64,000 nt of DNA from Planotetraspora kaengkrachanensis. GTDB lineage: Bacteria; Actinomycetota; Actinomycetes; Streptosporangiales; Streptosporangiaceae. The translations under genes and the position numbers were made by a program. A model generated the notes under the pieces. The model was not told the origin of the DNA. It saw only the letters and a list, made by a program, of their open reading frames with translations, and did not search any database. The DNA lies in assembly GCF_016862895.1 (NCBI RefSeq), contig NZ_BONV01000033.1:94336-158335 (forward strand), read 5' to 3'. This document shows, piece after piece, positions 48,924 to 57,288 of the stretch. Each line of letters opens with the position of its first letter. Within the stretch, counting starts at the first letter, position 1.

Positions 48924-49862
48924 TCACGCGGTGGGCTTCGCGCCGTCCGCCGCCGCCTGCGGAGGACGGCGGCCGAGCATGTCGAGGCGGTTCAGGACGG
49001 GGTTGCCGGCGATGACCTTGGTGAAGCTGATCTTCTCGGACGCCGCCGTGAGCGCGGCCACCGTGCCGAGCAGCACGAGCCGGCCCGGCCTGCCCAGCCG
49101 CACGGTCGCGGCGAGTCCGAGCAGAGCGCCCAGGGCGTTGGCGCCGGAGTCGCCGAGCATCGCCCGCTCGCCGAGGTCCTCGGGCAGGAGCGCGACGGCC
49201 GCTCCCAGGGGGATCGCGGCCAGTGTGGCGACGCGGGAGTCCCCCCGGAAGGAGGCGGCCACCAGCGGGATTCCGGCGAGCAGCCCCACCTTGATCGCAC
49301 GGCCGGGACGGAGATCGAAGAGGTTGGCCAGGTTGGCGCTCCCCGCGATCAGCGCGCCGTCGACCAGCGTGTCGAACGTGCGCGCCGCCACCTTCGGCCT
49401 GCGCGGCCCGTCACCCGCCGCCGAGGGGGACAGCGCCGCCGCCGCGAGCCCGGTGGCGCCGATGCCCAGGATCTTCACGGCTCCGCTCGTGACCTCGCCG
49501 CGGCCGAGGGCGGCCAGATGGCCCCTGAACCCCTTGGACGAGGTGGTGCCGAAGACGTCGTCGTACGCGCCGAGCACACCGCTGCCGACGCCGGCGAGCA
49601 CACCCGCCGCCTTCAGGCGCGCGGGCACCCCGGGGGTGAGCGTGAGGGCCGCGCCGGCGCCGGCGACGAAGGCCGGGCCCTCGAGCAGCGTGACGGGCTC
49701 TCCCCGGTGGTTGGTCCTGGTCCAGTACTCCTCGGCGGTCTTCTCGTCGCCGAGGGGAGGACGCCTCTTGAAGGCGGCGTACGCGGCCCGGGCGGCGACG
49801 GCGCCGAGCACGGCCCCGATCACGGCACCGGCCACCGAGCCGAGCGAGGAGCGATGGGCCAC
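48924..49862 (-). CDS. MraY/WecA-like phosphoglycosyl transferase family protein
   Basis: A 312-aa membrane protein of the undecaprenyl-phosphate sugar-phosphate transferase family. Motifs in order: AYDDVFGTTSSKGFRGHL near residue 99 (paired Asp), SANLANLFDLRPGRAIK near residue 174 (NxxNxxD) and MLGDSGANALGALLG near residue 238. About nine to ten hydrophobic helices are present. It is shorter and more diverged than true MraY. Such enzymes load a sugar-1-phosphate onto the lipid carrier; substrate unknown. GTG start at 49862. Next to murJ-like and GT4 genes. Confidence 0.85.
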   Translation of the reverse strand: MAHRSSLGSVAGAVIGAVLGAVAARAAYAAFKRRPPLGDEKTAEEYWTRTNHRGEPVTLLEGPAFVAGAGAALTLTPGVPARLKAAGVLAGVGSGVLGAYDDVFGTTSSKGFRGHLAALGRGEVTSGAVKILGIGATGLAAAALSPSAAGDGPRRPKVAARTFDTLVDGALIAGSANLANLFDLRPGRAIKVGLLAGIPLVAASFRGDSRVATLAAIPLGAAVALLPEDLGERAMLGDSGANALGALLGLAATVRLGRPGRLVLLGTVAALTAASEKISFTKVIAGNPVLNRLDMLGRRPPQAAADGAKPTA

Positions 49863-49949
49863 AGCTGGTTCCTTCTTCGTCAGGCGCTCGTCGTCATCCG
49901 GACGGCTTCGCGGAGGCTTGTCAGGCGGGTGACCGGCGTCCGCACGGGT

Positions 49950-50915
49950 TCAGCCTCGTGCCGCCGGGCTGGGGCTGACCTCGACCTCGGGCTCGAACGA
50001 CGTCGAGCCGCTGCCGACGCCGTATGCCCCGGCCTTACCGGTCAGTTGCTCCCGCAGAGCGTAGACCACCACGGCGCGGCCCGCGGCCATATCGACGGTG
50101 TCGACGGTGGACACGTTCGAGGCCGCCTCTCCCGTGTCGTGGAGCGCCGCGATGGCCCCGCCCGCACCGGAGGAGACGGTCGTGCCGGCGAGCACGGTGC
50201 CGAGGTCCAGGGTGTCCAGGCCCGCGGCCATGGAGACGACGGCGGCGGTCGCCTTGGCCGCGTTGTCGTCCTCGTAGGCCTGCGCGGGTGCCAGGACGAT
50301 GGCCATCGTCGAACGCTGCCCGGGAGTGCCGTTGATGCTGAGCAGGCCGGCGGTCTGGAAGGCGTCGAGGACCCCCGTGGCCGCCGGGTTGTCGCGGCCC
50401 GCCAGCGTCCGGTCGTTCGTCACGAGTGCGCCCGCCAGGACCGCCGCCGCCTTGTCGTACGGCGTGGCCTCGTCGGGGAACTTGGTCCCCGCGGCGGCGA
50501 GCGAGTTGGCGAGCCCGTCCACGATCGCCTCCTGGTCGGCGGCGACGAACTTGTCGGTCAGGCTGATCCGGCCCGCGTAGATCGCGCCCGCGTCGGTCAC
50601 CAGGTCCTCGATCGGGTCACGCAGACCGGCGGGAGCCCCCGGAGCCTCGACGAGCAGGACCCGCTCCCCCGGCAGGACGCCCCGGACGAGATCGGGCAGA
50701 TGCATCGTGACGAGGGAGTCGTTGCCGTTCTCACGGCTCTGGAGTTCGGAGATCTGCGCCAGGTAGTTCCCGTTGTTCTGCCGCAACGACGAGGTCGTCT
50801 CCTCCGCCGACTTGTAGAAGGCGGGCTCCAGGACCGTGCTGCCGAGCACGATCCCCACCGTGAGCGCGAGGAAGATCGCCACGATCGAGACGAGGTGATA
50901 CCGGAAATCGATCAC
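49950..50915 (-). CDS. steB: SteB/MctB-family envelope protein (annotated as copper transporter)
   Basis: A 321-aa protein with a single N-terminal membrane anchor (VIDFRYHLVSIVAIFLALTV), an adjoining coiled-coil segment (SSLRQNNGNYLAQISELQS) and an extracellular domain. It belongs to the family containing mycobacterial MctB (Rv1698) and corynebacterial SteB, which acts with SteA in cell separation. The GTG start overlaps the steA stop (GTGA), supporting the SteB reading over copper transport. Confidence 0.85.
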   Translation of the reverse strand: MIDFRYHLVSIVAIFLALTVGIVLGSTVLEPAFYKSAEETTSSLRQNNGNYLAQISELQSRENGNDSLVTMHLPDLVRGVLPGERVLLVEAPGAPAGLRDPIEDLVTDAGAIYAGRISLTDKFVAADQEAIVDGLANSLAAAGTKFPDEATPYDKAAAVLAGALVTNDRTLAGRDNPAATGVLDAFQTAGLLSINGTPGQRSTMAIVLAPAQAYEDDNAAKATAAVVSMAAGLDTLDLGTVLAGTTVSSGAGGAIAALHDTGEAASNVSTVDTVDMAAGRAVVVYALREQLTGKAGAYGVGSGSTSFEPEVEVSPSPAARG

Positions 50916-52111
50916 GAGAAGAGTCCGACCACCCAGAAGATGAAGCTGTTCCAGGCGTCGCGCAGGCCGTTCAGCCAGACCTGGCCGATCGGCGAGACCG
51001 ACAGGACCACGCCGATGGTCACCAAGGTCGTCGCGACGAGCAGGAGCAGGGAAGACGTGGATATCCGGCTGCGGTAGAGCCTGCTGACGCCCTTGGCGTC
51101 CACCAGCTTGCTGCCGACCCTCAGCCGGGTGAGGAAGGTGCTGGCCATGCCGGACCGTCCCTTGTCCAGGAACTCGTCCAGGGTCCAGTGGGTGCCGACG
51201 GCGACGATCAGGGTCGCGCCCTTGTCGTCGGCCAGCAACATCGCGATGTCCTCGCTCGTCCCGGTCGCCGGGAAGACGACGGCCTGCTGCCCCAGCCGGT
51301 GGACCCGCTCCAGGCCGGGGGCCCGGCCGTCCCGGTAGGCGTGCACGACCAGTTCGGCGCCGCAGCACAGCGCCTTCTCCGAGACCGAGTCGAAGTCGCC
51401 GACGATGATGTCGGGCGTGTAGCCCGCTTCGATCAGCGCGTCGGATCCGCCGTCGACGCCGATCAGGATGGGCCGGTACTCCCGGATGTAGGGCCGGAGC
51501 GTCGCGATGTCCTCTTTGTAGTGATAACCGCGAACGACGATCAGGACGTGCCGTCCCTCGATCACCGTGCGGATGTCGGGGACGCCCACCCCGTCGATGA
51601 GCAGGTCGCGCTCGCGCTTGACGTACTCCATCGTGTTCGCGGCGAACGCCTCGATCTGCACGGCCAGCCCGGCCCGGGCCTCGGCCATCGCCGCGGCGAC
51701 GGTCTCTGCCGTCTGGGCCTCACCCTTGCCGACGATCTCGTCGTCGAGGTAGATCATTCCTTCGTGGACGCGGATCACGTCCCCGTCCGCGACGCGCTCG
51801 AACAGTTCGGGGGACGCGTTGTCGACCACCGGGATGCCGGCTTCCAGCAGGATCTGCGGGCCCAGGTTGGGATAGCGCCCGCTGATACCCGCGGCCACGT
51901 TGACCACGGCCGCGGCACCGCACGCGACCAACGCCTCCCCGCTGACCCGGTCAACGTCGACATGGTCGATGATCGCTATTTCACCGGCGTTGAGACGTTT
52001 GGTGAGTCTCTTCGTCCGCCTGTCGATTCTCGCCACAGCCGTTACCCCGGGAAGATCGTCGATCTTCCTGCGGCGGAGGCCCGGAACATTCAAGCTCAGG
52101 ACCTTCATCAT
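50912..52111 (-). CDS. steA: Cell-separation protein SteA
   Basis: A 399-aa SteA homologue. The N-terminal cytosolic part carries a thiamin-pyrophosphokinase-like fold (IGVDGGSDALIEAGYTPDII; VGDFDSVS near residue 245) and one C-terminal membrane helix (SSLLLLVATTLVTIGVVLSV). In Corynebacterium SteA localises to the division ring and works with SteB in the RipC-FtsEX separation pathway. Location directly after recN is conserved. ATG 52111 and ATG 52108 are both plausible. Confidence 0.9.
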   Translation of the reverse strand: MMKVLSLNVPGLRRRKIDDLPGVTAVARIDRRTKRLTKRLNAGEIAIIDHVDVDRVSGEALVACGAAAVVNVAAGISGRYPNLGPQILLEAGIPVVDNASPELFERVADGDVIRVHEGMIYLDDEIVGKGEAQTAETVAAAMAEARAGLAVQIEAFAANTMEYVKRERDLLIDGVGVPDIRTVIEGRHVLIVVRGYHYKEDIATLRPYIREYRPILIGVDGGSDALIEAGYTPDIIVGDFDSVSEKALCCGAELVVHAYRDGRAPGLERVHRLGQQAVVFPATGTSEDIAMLLADDKGATLIVAVGTHWTLDEFLDKGRSGMASTFLTRLRVGSKLVDAKGVSRLYRSRISTSSLLLLVATTLVTIGVVLSVSPIGQVWLNGLRDAWNSFIFWVVGLFS

Positions 52112-52201
52112 CAACCATCCTGCCAGAGGCGGGGGCCGGAATGGTCACGCACCCCGCAGTGTGTTGTTTTTGTCACACGCGGTTATGCCGGCGATCAAGC
52201 G

Positions 52202-53920
52202 TCAGTCGGCCGCCTTGTCCGCCGCCGCGATCGTGAGCAACTCCGCCGCGTGTGCTCTACCCAGTTCGGAGTCCTCCAGGCCTGCGAGCATCCGCGACAG
52301 CTCCCTGGCGCGGCCCTCCTGGTCGAGGGCGACCACGCCGCTGCGGACCACGCTGCCGTCGCGGGCCTTCTCCACCACGAGGTGCTGGTCGGCGAAAGCC
52401 GCCACCTGCGGCAGGTGCGTGACCACGATGACCTGGGCGGTACGCGCCAGCTTGGCCAGGCGTCTGCCGATCTCGACGGCCGCCTTGCCGCCCACGCCCG
52501 CGTCGACCTCGTCGAAGACGAACGTCGGCACCGGGTCGGCACCGGCGAAGACCACTTCGATGGCCAGCATGACGCGGCTGAGCTCTCCTCCGGACGCGCC
52601 CTTCGTCAGCGGCAGCGCCGGAGCCCCCGGATGCGAGGCCAGGCGCAGCTCCACCTCGTCGATTCCGTGTGGCCCGAAATCATCGCTCTGCGTCATCGCC
52701 ACGCTGACCCTGGCGTACGGCATCGCCAGGGCGGCCAGTTCGGCCGTCACGGCGTCGCCGAAGCGCTCGGCCGCCACCGTGCGGATGCCCGTCAGCTCGC
52801 CGGCCAGCTCCTTGAGCCGGTCGGTCAGCTCGGTGTGCTCCCGGGTCAGCTCATCGATCCGATCGTCGTCGCCGTCGAGCTCGTTCAACCGCGTCGCGGC
52901 CTGCTGCGCCCAGGACAGCACGGCCGTCACGTCCTCGCCGTACTTGCGGACGAGGCCGGTCAGGACCGATCTGCGCTCCTGCACCGCCGCCAGGCGCGCG
53001 GGGTCGGCGTCGACGGACTCGGCGTAGGCCGCCAGCTCCGTCGCCACGTCGGAGATGAGGTAGCCGGCCTCGGCCAGCCGGTCGGCCAGACCGCCCAGGG
53101 CGGGGTCGAACTGCCGCACGGCCTCGACGGCCGACTTGGCCTGCCCCACCAGTGAGACCGCGTCGTGGATCGCCTCGGTGCTCGACATGGGGTCGCCCAG
53201 CAGGGCGGTGTGCGCGGTGGTGGCCGCCGTCCGCAGCGCGTCCGCGTGGGAGAGCCGCTCGGCCTCCTCCTTCAGCTCCGCGTCCTCGCCCGCCCTCGGC
53301 TCCGCCTTCTCGATCTCCTCGAGGCCGAACCTCAGGACGTCGGCCTCCTGGGCGCGCTCCCTGGCCTTGGCCGTCAGCTCGTGGAGCAGGTCGGTCACCT
53401 GCTTGTGCCGCTTGTATGCCTGCTCGTACGCACGGAGCGGCTTGATCAGGTCGTCGCCGGCGTAGCGGTCGAGCGCCGCCCGCTGACGCCCCGGCTGGAG
53501 CAGCCGCTGCTGGTCCATCTGCCCGTGGACGGCGACCAGGTCGTCGGCGAGGAACGTCAGGGTCCCGACCGGGACGGTGCGGCCGCCGAGCCAGGCCCGC
53601 GAACGGCCCTCGGCGGACACCGTGCGGGAGATGATCAGTTCGCCGTCCTCGATCTCGCCGCCGGAGTCGGCCACCTGCTGGGCGACCCGGCCGTTCGCGT
53701 CGACGATCAGCGTGCCCTCGACCATCGCCTTGTCGGCGCCGGGGCGGACCCTCGCGGGATCGGCGCGGCCGCCGAACAACAGCCCCAGTCCGGTGACGAC
53801 CATCGTCTTGCCCGCACCTGTCTCACCCGTGACGACGGTGAAACCGGGTGACAGCTCCAGGACGGCCTCGTCGATCACGCCGAGCCCCTGGATGCGGACC
53901 TCCTCGACCCTTGGTCGCAC
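52202..53920 (-). CDS. recN: DNA repair protein RecN
   Basis: SMC-like ATPase of double-strand break repair, 572 aa. Walker A is in FTVVTGETGAGKTMVV (near residue 30), the signature KGASGGELSRVMLAIE near residue 455 and Walker B TFVFDEVDAGVGG near residue 485, with a coiled-coil middle (residues 160-370). GTG 53920 with a GGAGGGA site is chosen over TTG 53968, which lacks one. In the tlyA-nadK-recN-steA cluster. Confidence 0.96.
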   Translation of the reverse strand: MRPRVEEVRIQGLGVIDEAVLELSPGFTVVTGETGAGKTMVVTGLGLLFGGRADPARVRPGADKAMVEGTLIVDANGRVAQQVADSGGEIEDGELIISRTVSAEGRSRAWLGGRTVPVGTLTFLADDLVAVHGQMDQQRLLQPGRQRAALDRYAGDDLIKPLRAYEQAYKRHKQVTDLLHELTAKARERAQEADVLRFGLEEIEKAEPRAGEDAELKEEAERLSHADALRTAATTAHTALLGDPMSSTEAIHDAVSLVGQAKSAVEAVRQFDPALGGLADRLAEAGYLISDVATELAAYAESVDADPARLAAVQERRSVLTGLVRKYGEDVTAVLSWAQQAATRLNELDGDDDRIDELTREHTELTDRLKELAGELTGIRTVAAERFGDAVTAELAALAMPYARVSVAMTQSDDFGPHGIDEVELRLASHPGAPALPLTKGASGGELSRVMLAIEVVFAGADPVPTFVFDEVDAGVGGKAAVEIGRRLAKLARTAQVIVVTHLPQVAAFADQHLVVEKARDGSVVRSGVVALDQEGRARELSRMLAGLEDSELGRAHAAELLTIAAADKAAD

Positions 53921-54100
53921 TGGTCCCTCCGTTCCGCCGACCGATTCCGCCAGAGATCCTACGCGCAACTCGCCAAGATTTTCGAGGACTGGGTCTGTCC
54001 TGTGGAGATCGGAGGGCGACCCGCCCGGGAACTCCGCGCACCGGAAACCCGCGCACCGGAGCTCCGCTCATCGGGATCGGACCGGGCGCGCTCGGCGCGC

Positions 54101-54193
54101 CGGACCCGGCCGCACTCACTGACGACCGGACCCGGCCGCACTCATCGGCAACCAGCCCCGGCCGCATTCACTGGGACCGGACCCGGCCGCGCC
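54101..54193 (-). repeat. 26-bp tandem repeats spanning the nadK stop codon
   Basis: Units begin at 54101, 54127, 54153 (25 bp) and 54178 (partial), sharing CGGACCCGGCCGCACTCA with few changes. The nadK stop (54168-54170) is in the third unit, and the two units downstream of it each contain the same TGA at the equivalent position. The rest of the 53921-54167 gap shows only short GCGCACCGGA-type repeats and no gene. Confidence 0.8.
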
Positions 54194-55088
54194 ATCCCTC
54201 CACCGGCAGGCCGAACTTCGCCACCAGCCGGTCGGTGAACGGGGCGCCGGTGGTCTCGGCTCCCAGGAGGCGGGCCAGCCGTACCGGGGTCGCTGCCCGG
54301 CGCACCTCGACGCGGGCCCCTGGCGGGATGTCGAAACGGCGGCGCCCGTCGCACCAGAGCACTCCCGCGCCGGTCTCCGGGACGATCTCCACCGCGAGCG
54401 TGGACCGGGGGGAGACCACCATCGGCCGGGCGAACAGCGCGTGGGCGCTGTTGGGCACCAGCAGCAGCGCCTCAACCTCGGGCCAGACGACGGGTCCTCC
54501 GGCCGAGAACGCGTACGCCGTCGAACCGGTCGGCGTCGCGCAGATGACTCCGTCGCAGCCCCACCGGGACAGGGGACGCCCGTCGATCTCGGCGACGACC
54601 TCCAGCATGCGGTCGACCTTCTCGACCGAGGCCTCGTTGAGCGCCCAGGTCGTGGCCAGCGTCTCCCCGTTGAGGCGGACCGCCACCTCGATCGTCATCC
54701 GCTCCTCGACGTCGTAGCCGTTCTCGACGACCCGGTCCACGGCGGTGGCGAGGTCCTCCACCTCGGCCTCCGCCAGGAACCCGACATGGCCCAGGTTGAC
54801 TCCCAGCAGGGGGACGCCTGCCGGACGGGCGAGTTCGGCGGCCCGCAGCAGCGTCCCGTCGCCGCCGAGCACGATGATCAGCTCGGCCTCGGCGATCGCT
54901 TCCGGGGTCCCGGAGACACTCGCCACCCCCGTGCAGCCGATCTCCTCCGCCTCGTCCGAGAGCACGCGGACGCTCAGCCCGGCGCCGATCAGCCGGTCCA
55001 TGACCAGGCGGGCGCTGCGCACCGCCGGGTCCCTGCCCGTGTGCGCCGTGACCACGATCGTCCGCTTGCCGTCCACGGGGTCGCTCAC
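54168..55088 (-). CDS. nadK: NAD kinase
   Basis: Phosphorylates NAD to NADP in the cytosol, 306 aa. The GGDGT motif (IIVLGGDGTLLRAAELA near residue 73), LGVNLGHVGFLAE, LNEASVEK and the Gly-rich TPTGSTAYAFSAGGPVV (near residue 187) define the family. GTG 55088. Between tlyA and recN, the standard actinobacterial position. The stop codon lies inside a 26-bp tandem repeat. Confidence 0.96.
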   Translation of the reverse strand: MSDPVDGKRTIVVTAHTGRDPAVRSARLVMDRLIGAGLSVRVLSDEAEEIGCTGVASVSGTPEAIAEAELIIVLGGDGTLLRAAELARPAGVPLLGVNLGHVGFLAEAEVEDLATAVDRVVENGYDVEERMTIEVAVRLNGETLATTWALNEASVEKVDRMLEVVAEIDGRPLSRWGCDGVICATPTGSTAYAFSAGGPVVWPEVEALLLVPNSAHALFARPMVVSPRSTLAVEIVPETGAGVLWCDGRRRFDIPPGARVEVRRAATPVRLARLLGAETTGAPFTDRLVAKFGLPVEGWRGRVRSQ

Positions 55089-55170
55089 CGGGATCTCACC
55101 CTCGTCGCATCCGTCGCCGTCATGCCGTCACCGCCGTCCGCGTCTGCCTCGTCGCGCCGCCCCGCCGATG

Positions 55171-55980
55171 TCACTGGGGCCCCTCCGCCACCGCCCGTTC
55201 GATGGCCGGGTCGAGCTCGGGCACCTGATCGTGTCCCGGGCCCTTGCCGAGCCACAGGAGGTATTCCACATTGCCGGACGGGCCGGGCAGCGGGCTGGCG
55301 GTCACGCCCTTCACCGTAAGGCCGAGCGCCTGCGCCGACAGCGCCGCGTCCCGTACGGCCTGCGCCCGCAGCGCCGGGTCGCGGACGACGCCTCCCGCGC
55401 CGACCCGCTCCTTTCCCACCTCGAACTGGGGTTTCACGAGCATGGTGAACTCGGCGTCCTCCGCTGCGCAGTTCGCCAATGCCGGAAGGACCAGACGGAG
55501 AGAGATGAAGGACAGGTCGCCCACGATCAGCGTCGGCGGCTCCCCCACCATTTCCGGCGTCAGATCCCGGACGTTCACGCGTTCCATCACCGTGACGCGG
55601 TCGTCCGTGCGCAGGGACCACGCGAGCTGGCCGTAGCCCACGTCGACAGCGAGCACGTGCGCCGCGCCCCGCCTGAGCAGAACGTCGGTGAACCCGCCTG
55701 TGGAGGCGCCGGCGTCCAGACAGCGCCGGCCCTCGACGGTCAGCCCTTCGAACGCGTCGAGCGCGCCGAGGAGCTTGTGCGCCCCCCTCGAGACGTAGTC
55801 GGGGCCCTCCGGCGCCTCCGCCACCACGATGGCGGCGGCGATGTCCACCTGGGTCGCGGCCTTGGCCGCCACCCTGCCCGACACAGACACCCTGCCGGAA
55901 TCGATGAGCTGCGCCGCCTGCTCTCGCGAGCGCGCGAGCCCCCGCCGGACGAGTTCGCTGTCCAGCCGCATCCGCTTCAC
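55171..55980 (-). CDS. tlyA: TlyA-family 16S/23S rRNA 2'-O-methyltransferase
   Basis: A 269-aa protein: N-terminal S4 RNA-binding domain (RLDSELVRRGLARSREQAAQ) and FtsJ-like methyltransferase with SAM motif LDAGASTGGFTDVLLRRG near residue 90 and catalytic Lys/Asp/Lys (VSRGAHKL, IVGDLSFIS, MLVKPQFEVGK). TlyA in mycobacteria methylates both rRNAs and sets capreomycin/viomycin sensitivity. GTG 55980; ATG 55971 is also possible. Confidence 0.94.
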   Translation of the reverse strand: MKRMRLDSELVRRGLARSREQAAQLIDSGRVSVSGRVAAKAATQVDIAAAIVVAEAPEGPDYVSRGAHKLLGALDAFEGLTVEGRRCLDAGASTGGFTDVLLRRGAAHVLAVDVGYGQLAWSLRTDDRVTVMERVNVRDLTPEMVGEPPTLIVGDLSFISLRLVLPALANCAAEDAEFTMLVKPQFEVGKERVGAGGVVRDPALRAQAVRDAALSAQALGLTVKGVTASPLPGPSGNVEYLLWLGKGPGHDQVPELDPAIERAVAEGPQ

Positions 55981-56020
55981 CTGACGTGCCGCCCGTCGCC
56001 GGAGGCCGAACTCGGCATGG

Positions 56021-56287
56021 TCACCGCTCGCCGTCGGAAACGGGCTCGTCCACGGAGGTCAGTACCGCTTCCAGCCCCGTCAGGACGTCTTCGAAGATCC
56101 CGACGTGCTCGGAGACGGGCGCCTCCGCCAGCCGCTCAAGCGGGGACAGGGCCGACTCGACGTCTCCCGGGGTGTCCTGGCCCCCGTCCGCGTGGACGGC
56201 AGGGGCCTGGTCCGGGGCGGTGGCCTCCCCCGCGCGGGCGTTCGGGACCGCGAGCCAGGCGGGCGCTTGGCTTCCGATGTCCGTCAT
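56021..56287 (-). CDS. Unknown small acidic protein
   Basis: An 88-aa soluble protein, unrecognised. The N-terminal half is Ala/Pro-rich and disordered; the C-terminal half (VSEHVGIFEDVLTGLEAVLT) is a single amphipathic helix. ATG 56287 has AGAAGGGAA upstream. It lies 40 nt upstream of tlyA and is probably co-transcribed with it. Confidence 0.65.
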   Translation of the reverse strand: MTDIGSQAPAWLAVPNARAGEATAPDQAPAVHADGGQDTPGDVESALSPLERLAEAPVSEHVGIFEDVLTGLEAVLTSVDEPVSDGER

Positions 56288-56758
56288 GGGTTCCCTTCTG
56301 GGACCCGGGCCCGGGTCCGTCCGTCTCCCGCCGGCCGTACGGCCCGCGTCCGGTGCCGGCGGCTCCGTGCCGGGGGGTGGTCCTGGGTCCTGGTCGTGCT
56401 CGTCGTCTCGGGAGCCGGGCACGCTCGGCGCCTCCCGGCCACCCCGACGCTATCGGAAGGCGCCCTGTGCCGCGCCCCTCCTGCCGGTACCACGCTGCTC
56501 CGGTCCTGGTCATCGCCTGGATCTCGCTGTGTAAGCTGTGCGCGGCCCACCCCGTCGAACGGGCGGCCGCGTGCCTCGCGGGCCGCGCGGGAGAGCCGTT
56601 CAACCGGTCCCGGCCGGTGGCCGTCCACCGGCCCGGCCCCCTCGGGTACGTTTTTCGCCGCGCCCCACGTGCAGGATCTCGCGCGGGGTTCACCTGGAAC
56701 GCTACCGTCCGTGGTAGCCGGTATCTGATGTTGGTCCGTGGGAAGGGAGAGGGCGCAC
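56288..56758. other. 471-bp gene-free region with two dyads
   Basis: No convincing gene in either strand. It contains a perfect 18-bp palindrome GGACCCGGGCCCGGGTCC at 56301-56318, just upstream of the ribosome site of the small acidic protein gene, and GCTACC-N6-GGTAGC at 56701-56718, 41 nt before the SCP2-like gene. A GTGTAAGCT around 56529 could be a weak -10 for the plus strand. Confidence 0.45.
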
Positions 56759-57106
56759 ATGGCGACCGTCGAGGAGTGCCGGGCGGCGCTGGAGAAGCTC
56801 GTCGAGCAGTTCGACGAGATCAGCGCGGAAGATCGCACCAAGCACGTGGTCGAGCGCAGGCTGGCCTGCCGCATCTCCGACCTCGGCGTGACCTTCTACG
56901 GCCGGATCCATCGCGGCGGGCTCGACCCGTTCAAGGAGGTCGCCCCCGAGGACGGGCGCCCGGCGGAGGTCAAGCTCACCATCTCCAGTGAGGATCTGGT
57001 CTCTCTGGTCAACGGTGAGCTCGACATGGGACGCGCCCTGCTCGGCGGCCGCGTCAAGGTCGACGCCAGCCTCGGCGACCTCCTGCGTCTGCGCAAGCTT
57101 CTCTGA
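56759..57106 (+). CDS. SCP2-like sterol-carrier domain protein
   Basis: A 115-aa protein consisting of little more than a sterol carrier protein 2-type fold: an N-terminal helix (MATVEECRAALEKLVEQFDE), then CRISDLGVTFYGRIHRGGL and the C-terminal helix-turn LVNGELDMGRALLGGRVKV. It may bind a lipid or another hydrophobic ligand. ATG 56759 is preceded by GGGAGAGGG. It is the only plus-strand gene in this stretch, facing the HAD gene. Confidence 0.78.
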   Translation: MATVEECRAALEKLVEQFDEISAEDRTKHVVERRLACRISDLGVTFYGRIHRGGLDPFKEVAPEDGRPAEVKLTISSEDLVSLVNGELDMGRALLGGRVKVDASLGDLLRLRKLL

Positions 57107-57112
57107 TCGCCC

Positions 57113-57288
57113 GACCCCGGGCCGGAACCCGGGGACCGCGGTGGCCGACCCGACCCCGGGTCACGAGCCCGAGGACCGCGGTGACACCCCGATCCCTGGT
57201 CACGAGCCCGAGAAGCGCGGTGGCGGCCCGATCCCGAGTCAGAGTCCGGGGATCGCGCGATCACCCGAACCCAGGTCAGAATCCGAGG
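57113..57288 (-). repeat. 39-bp degenerate tandem repeats spanning the HAD gene stop codon
   Basis: Units start at 57113, 57152, 57191, 57230 (38 bp) and 57268 (partial). The minus-strand HAD gene stop (57276-57278) lies in the last unit, and units 2-4 downstream of it each contain a TGA at the same place. The array fills the convergent gap between the SCP2-like and HAD genes. Confidence 0.8.

Noticed and set aside
46077..51077. A 1666-codon open frame on the plus strand, opposite the glycosyltransferase, MurJ and SteB genes
   Set aside because: It is antisense to several well-supported genes, has low-complexity Arg/Gly/Asp composition and no domain. Long shadow frames are expected in very GC-rich DNA.
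52202..53968. Longer RecN start at TTG 53968
   Set aside because: GTG 53920 has a GGAGGGA ribosome site and gives the usual N-terminus; the extension has neither.
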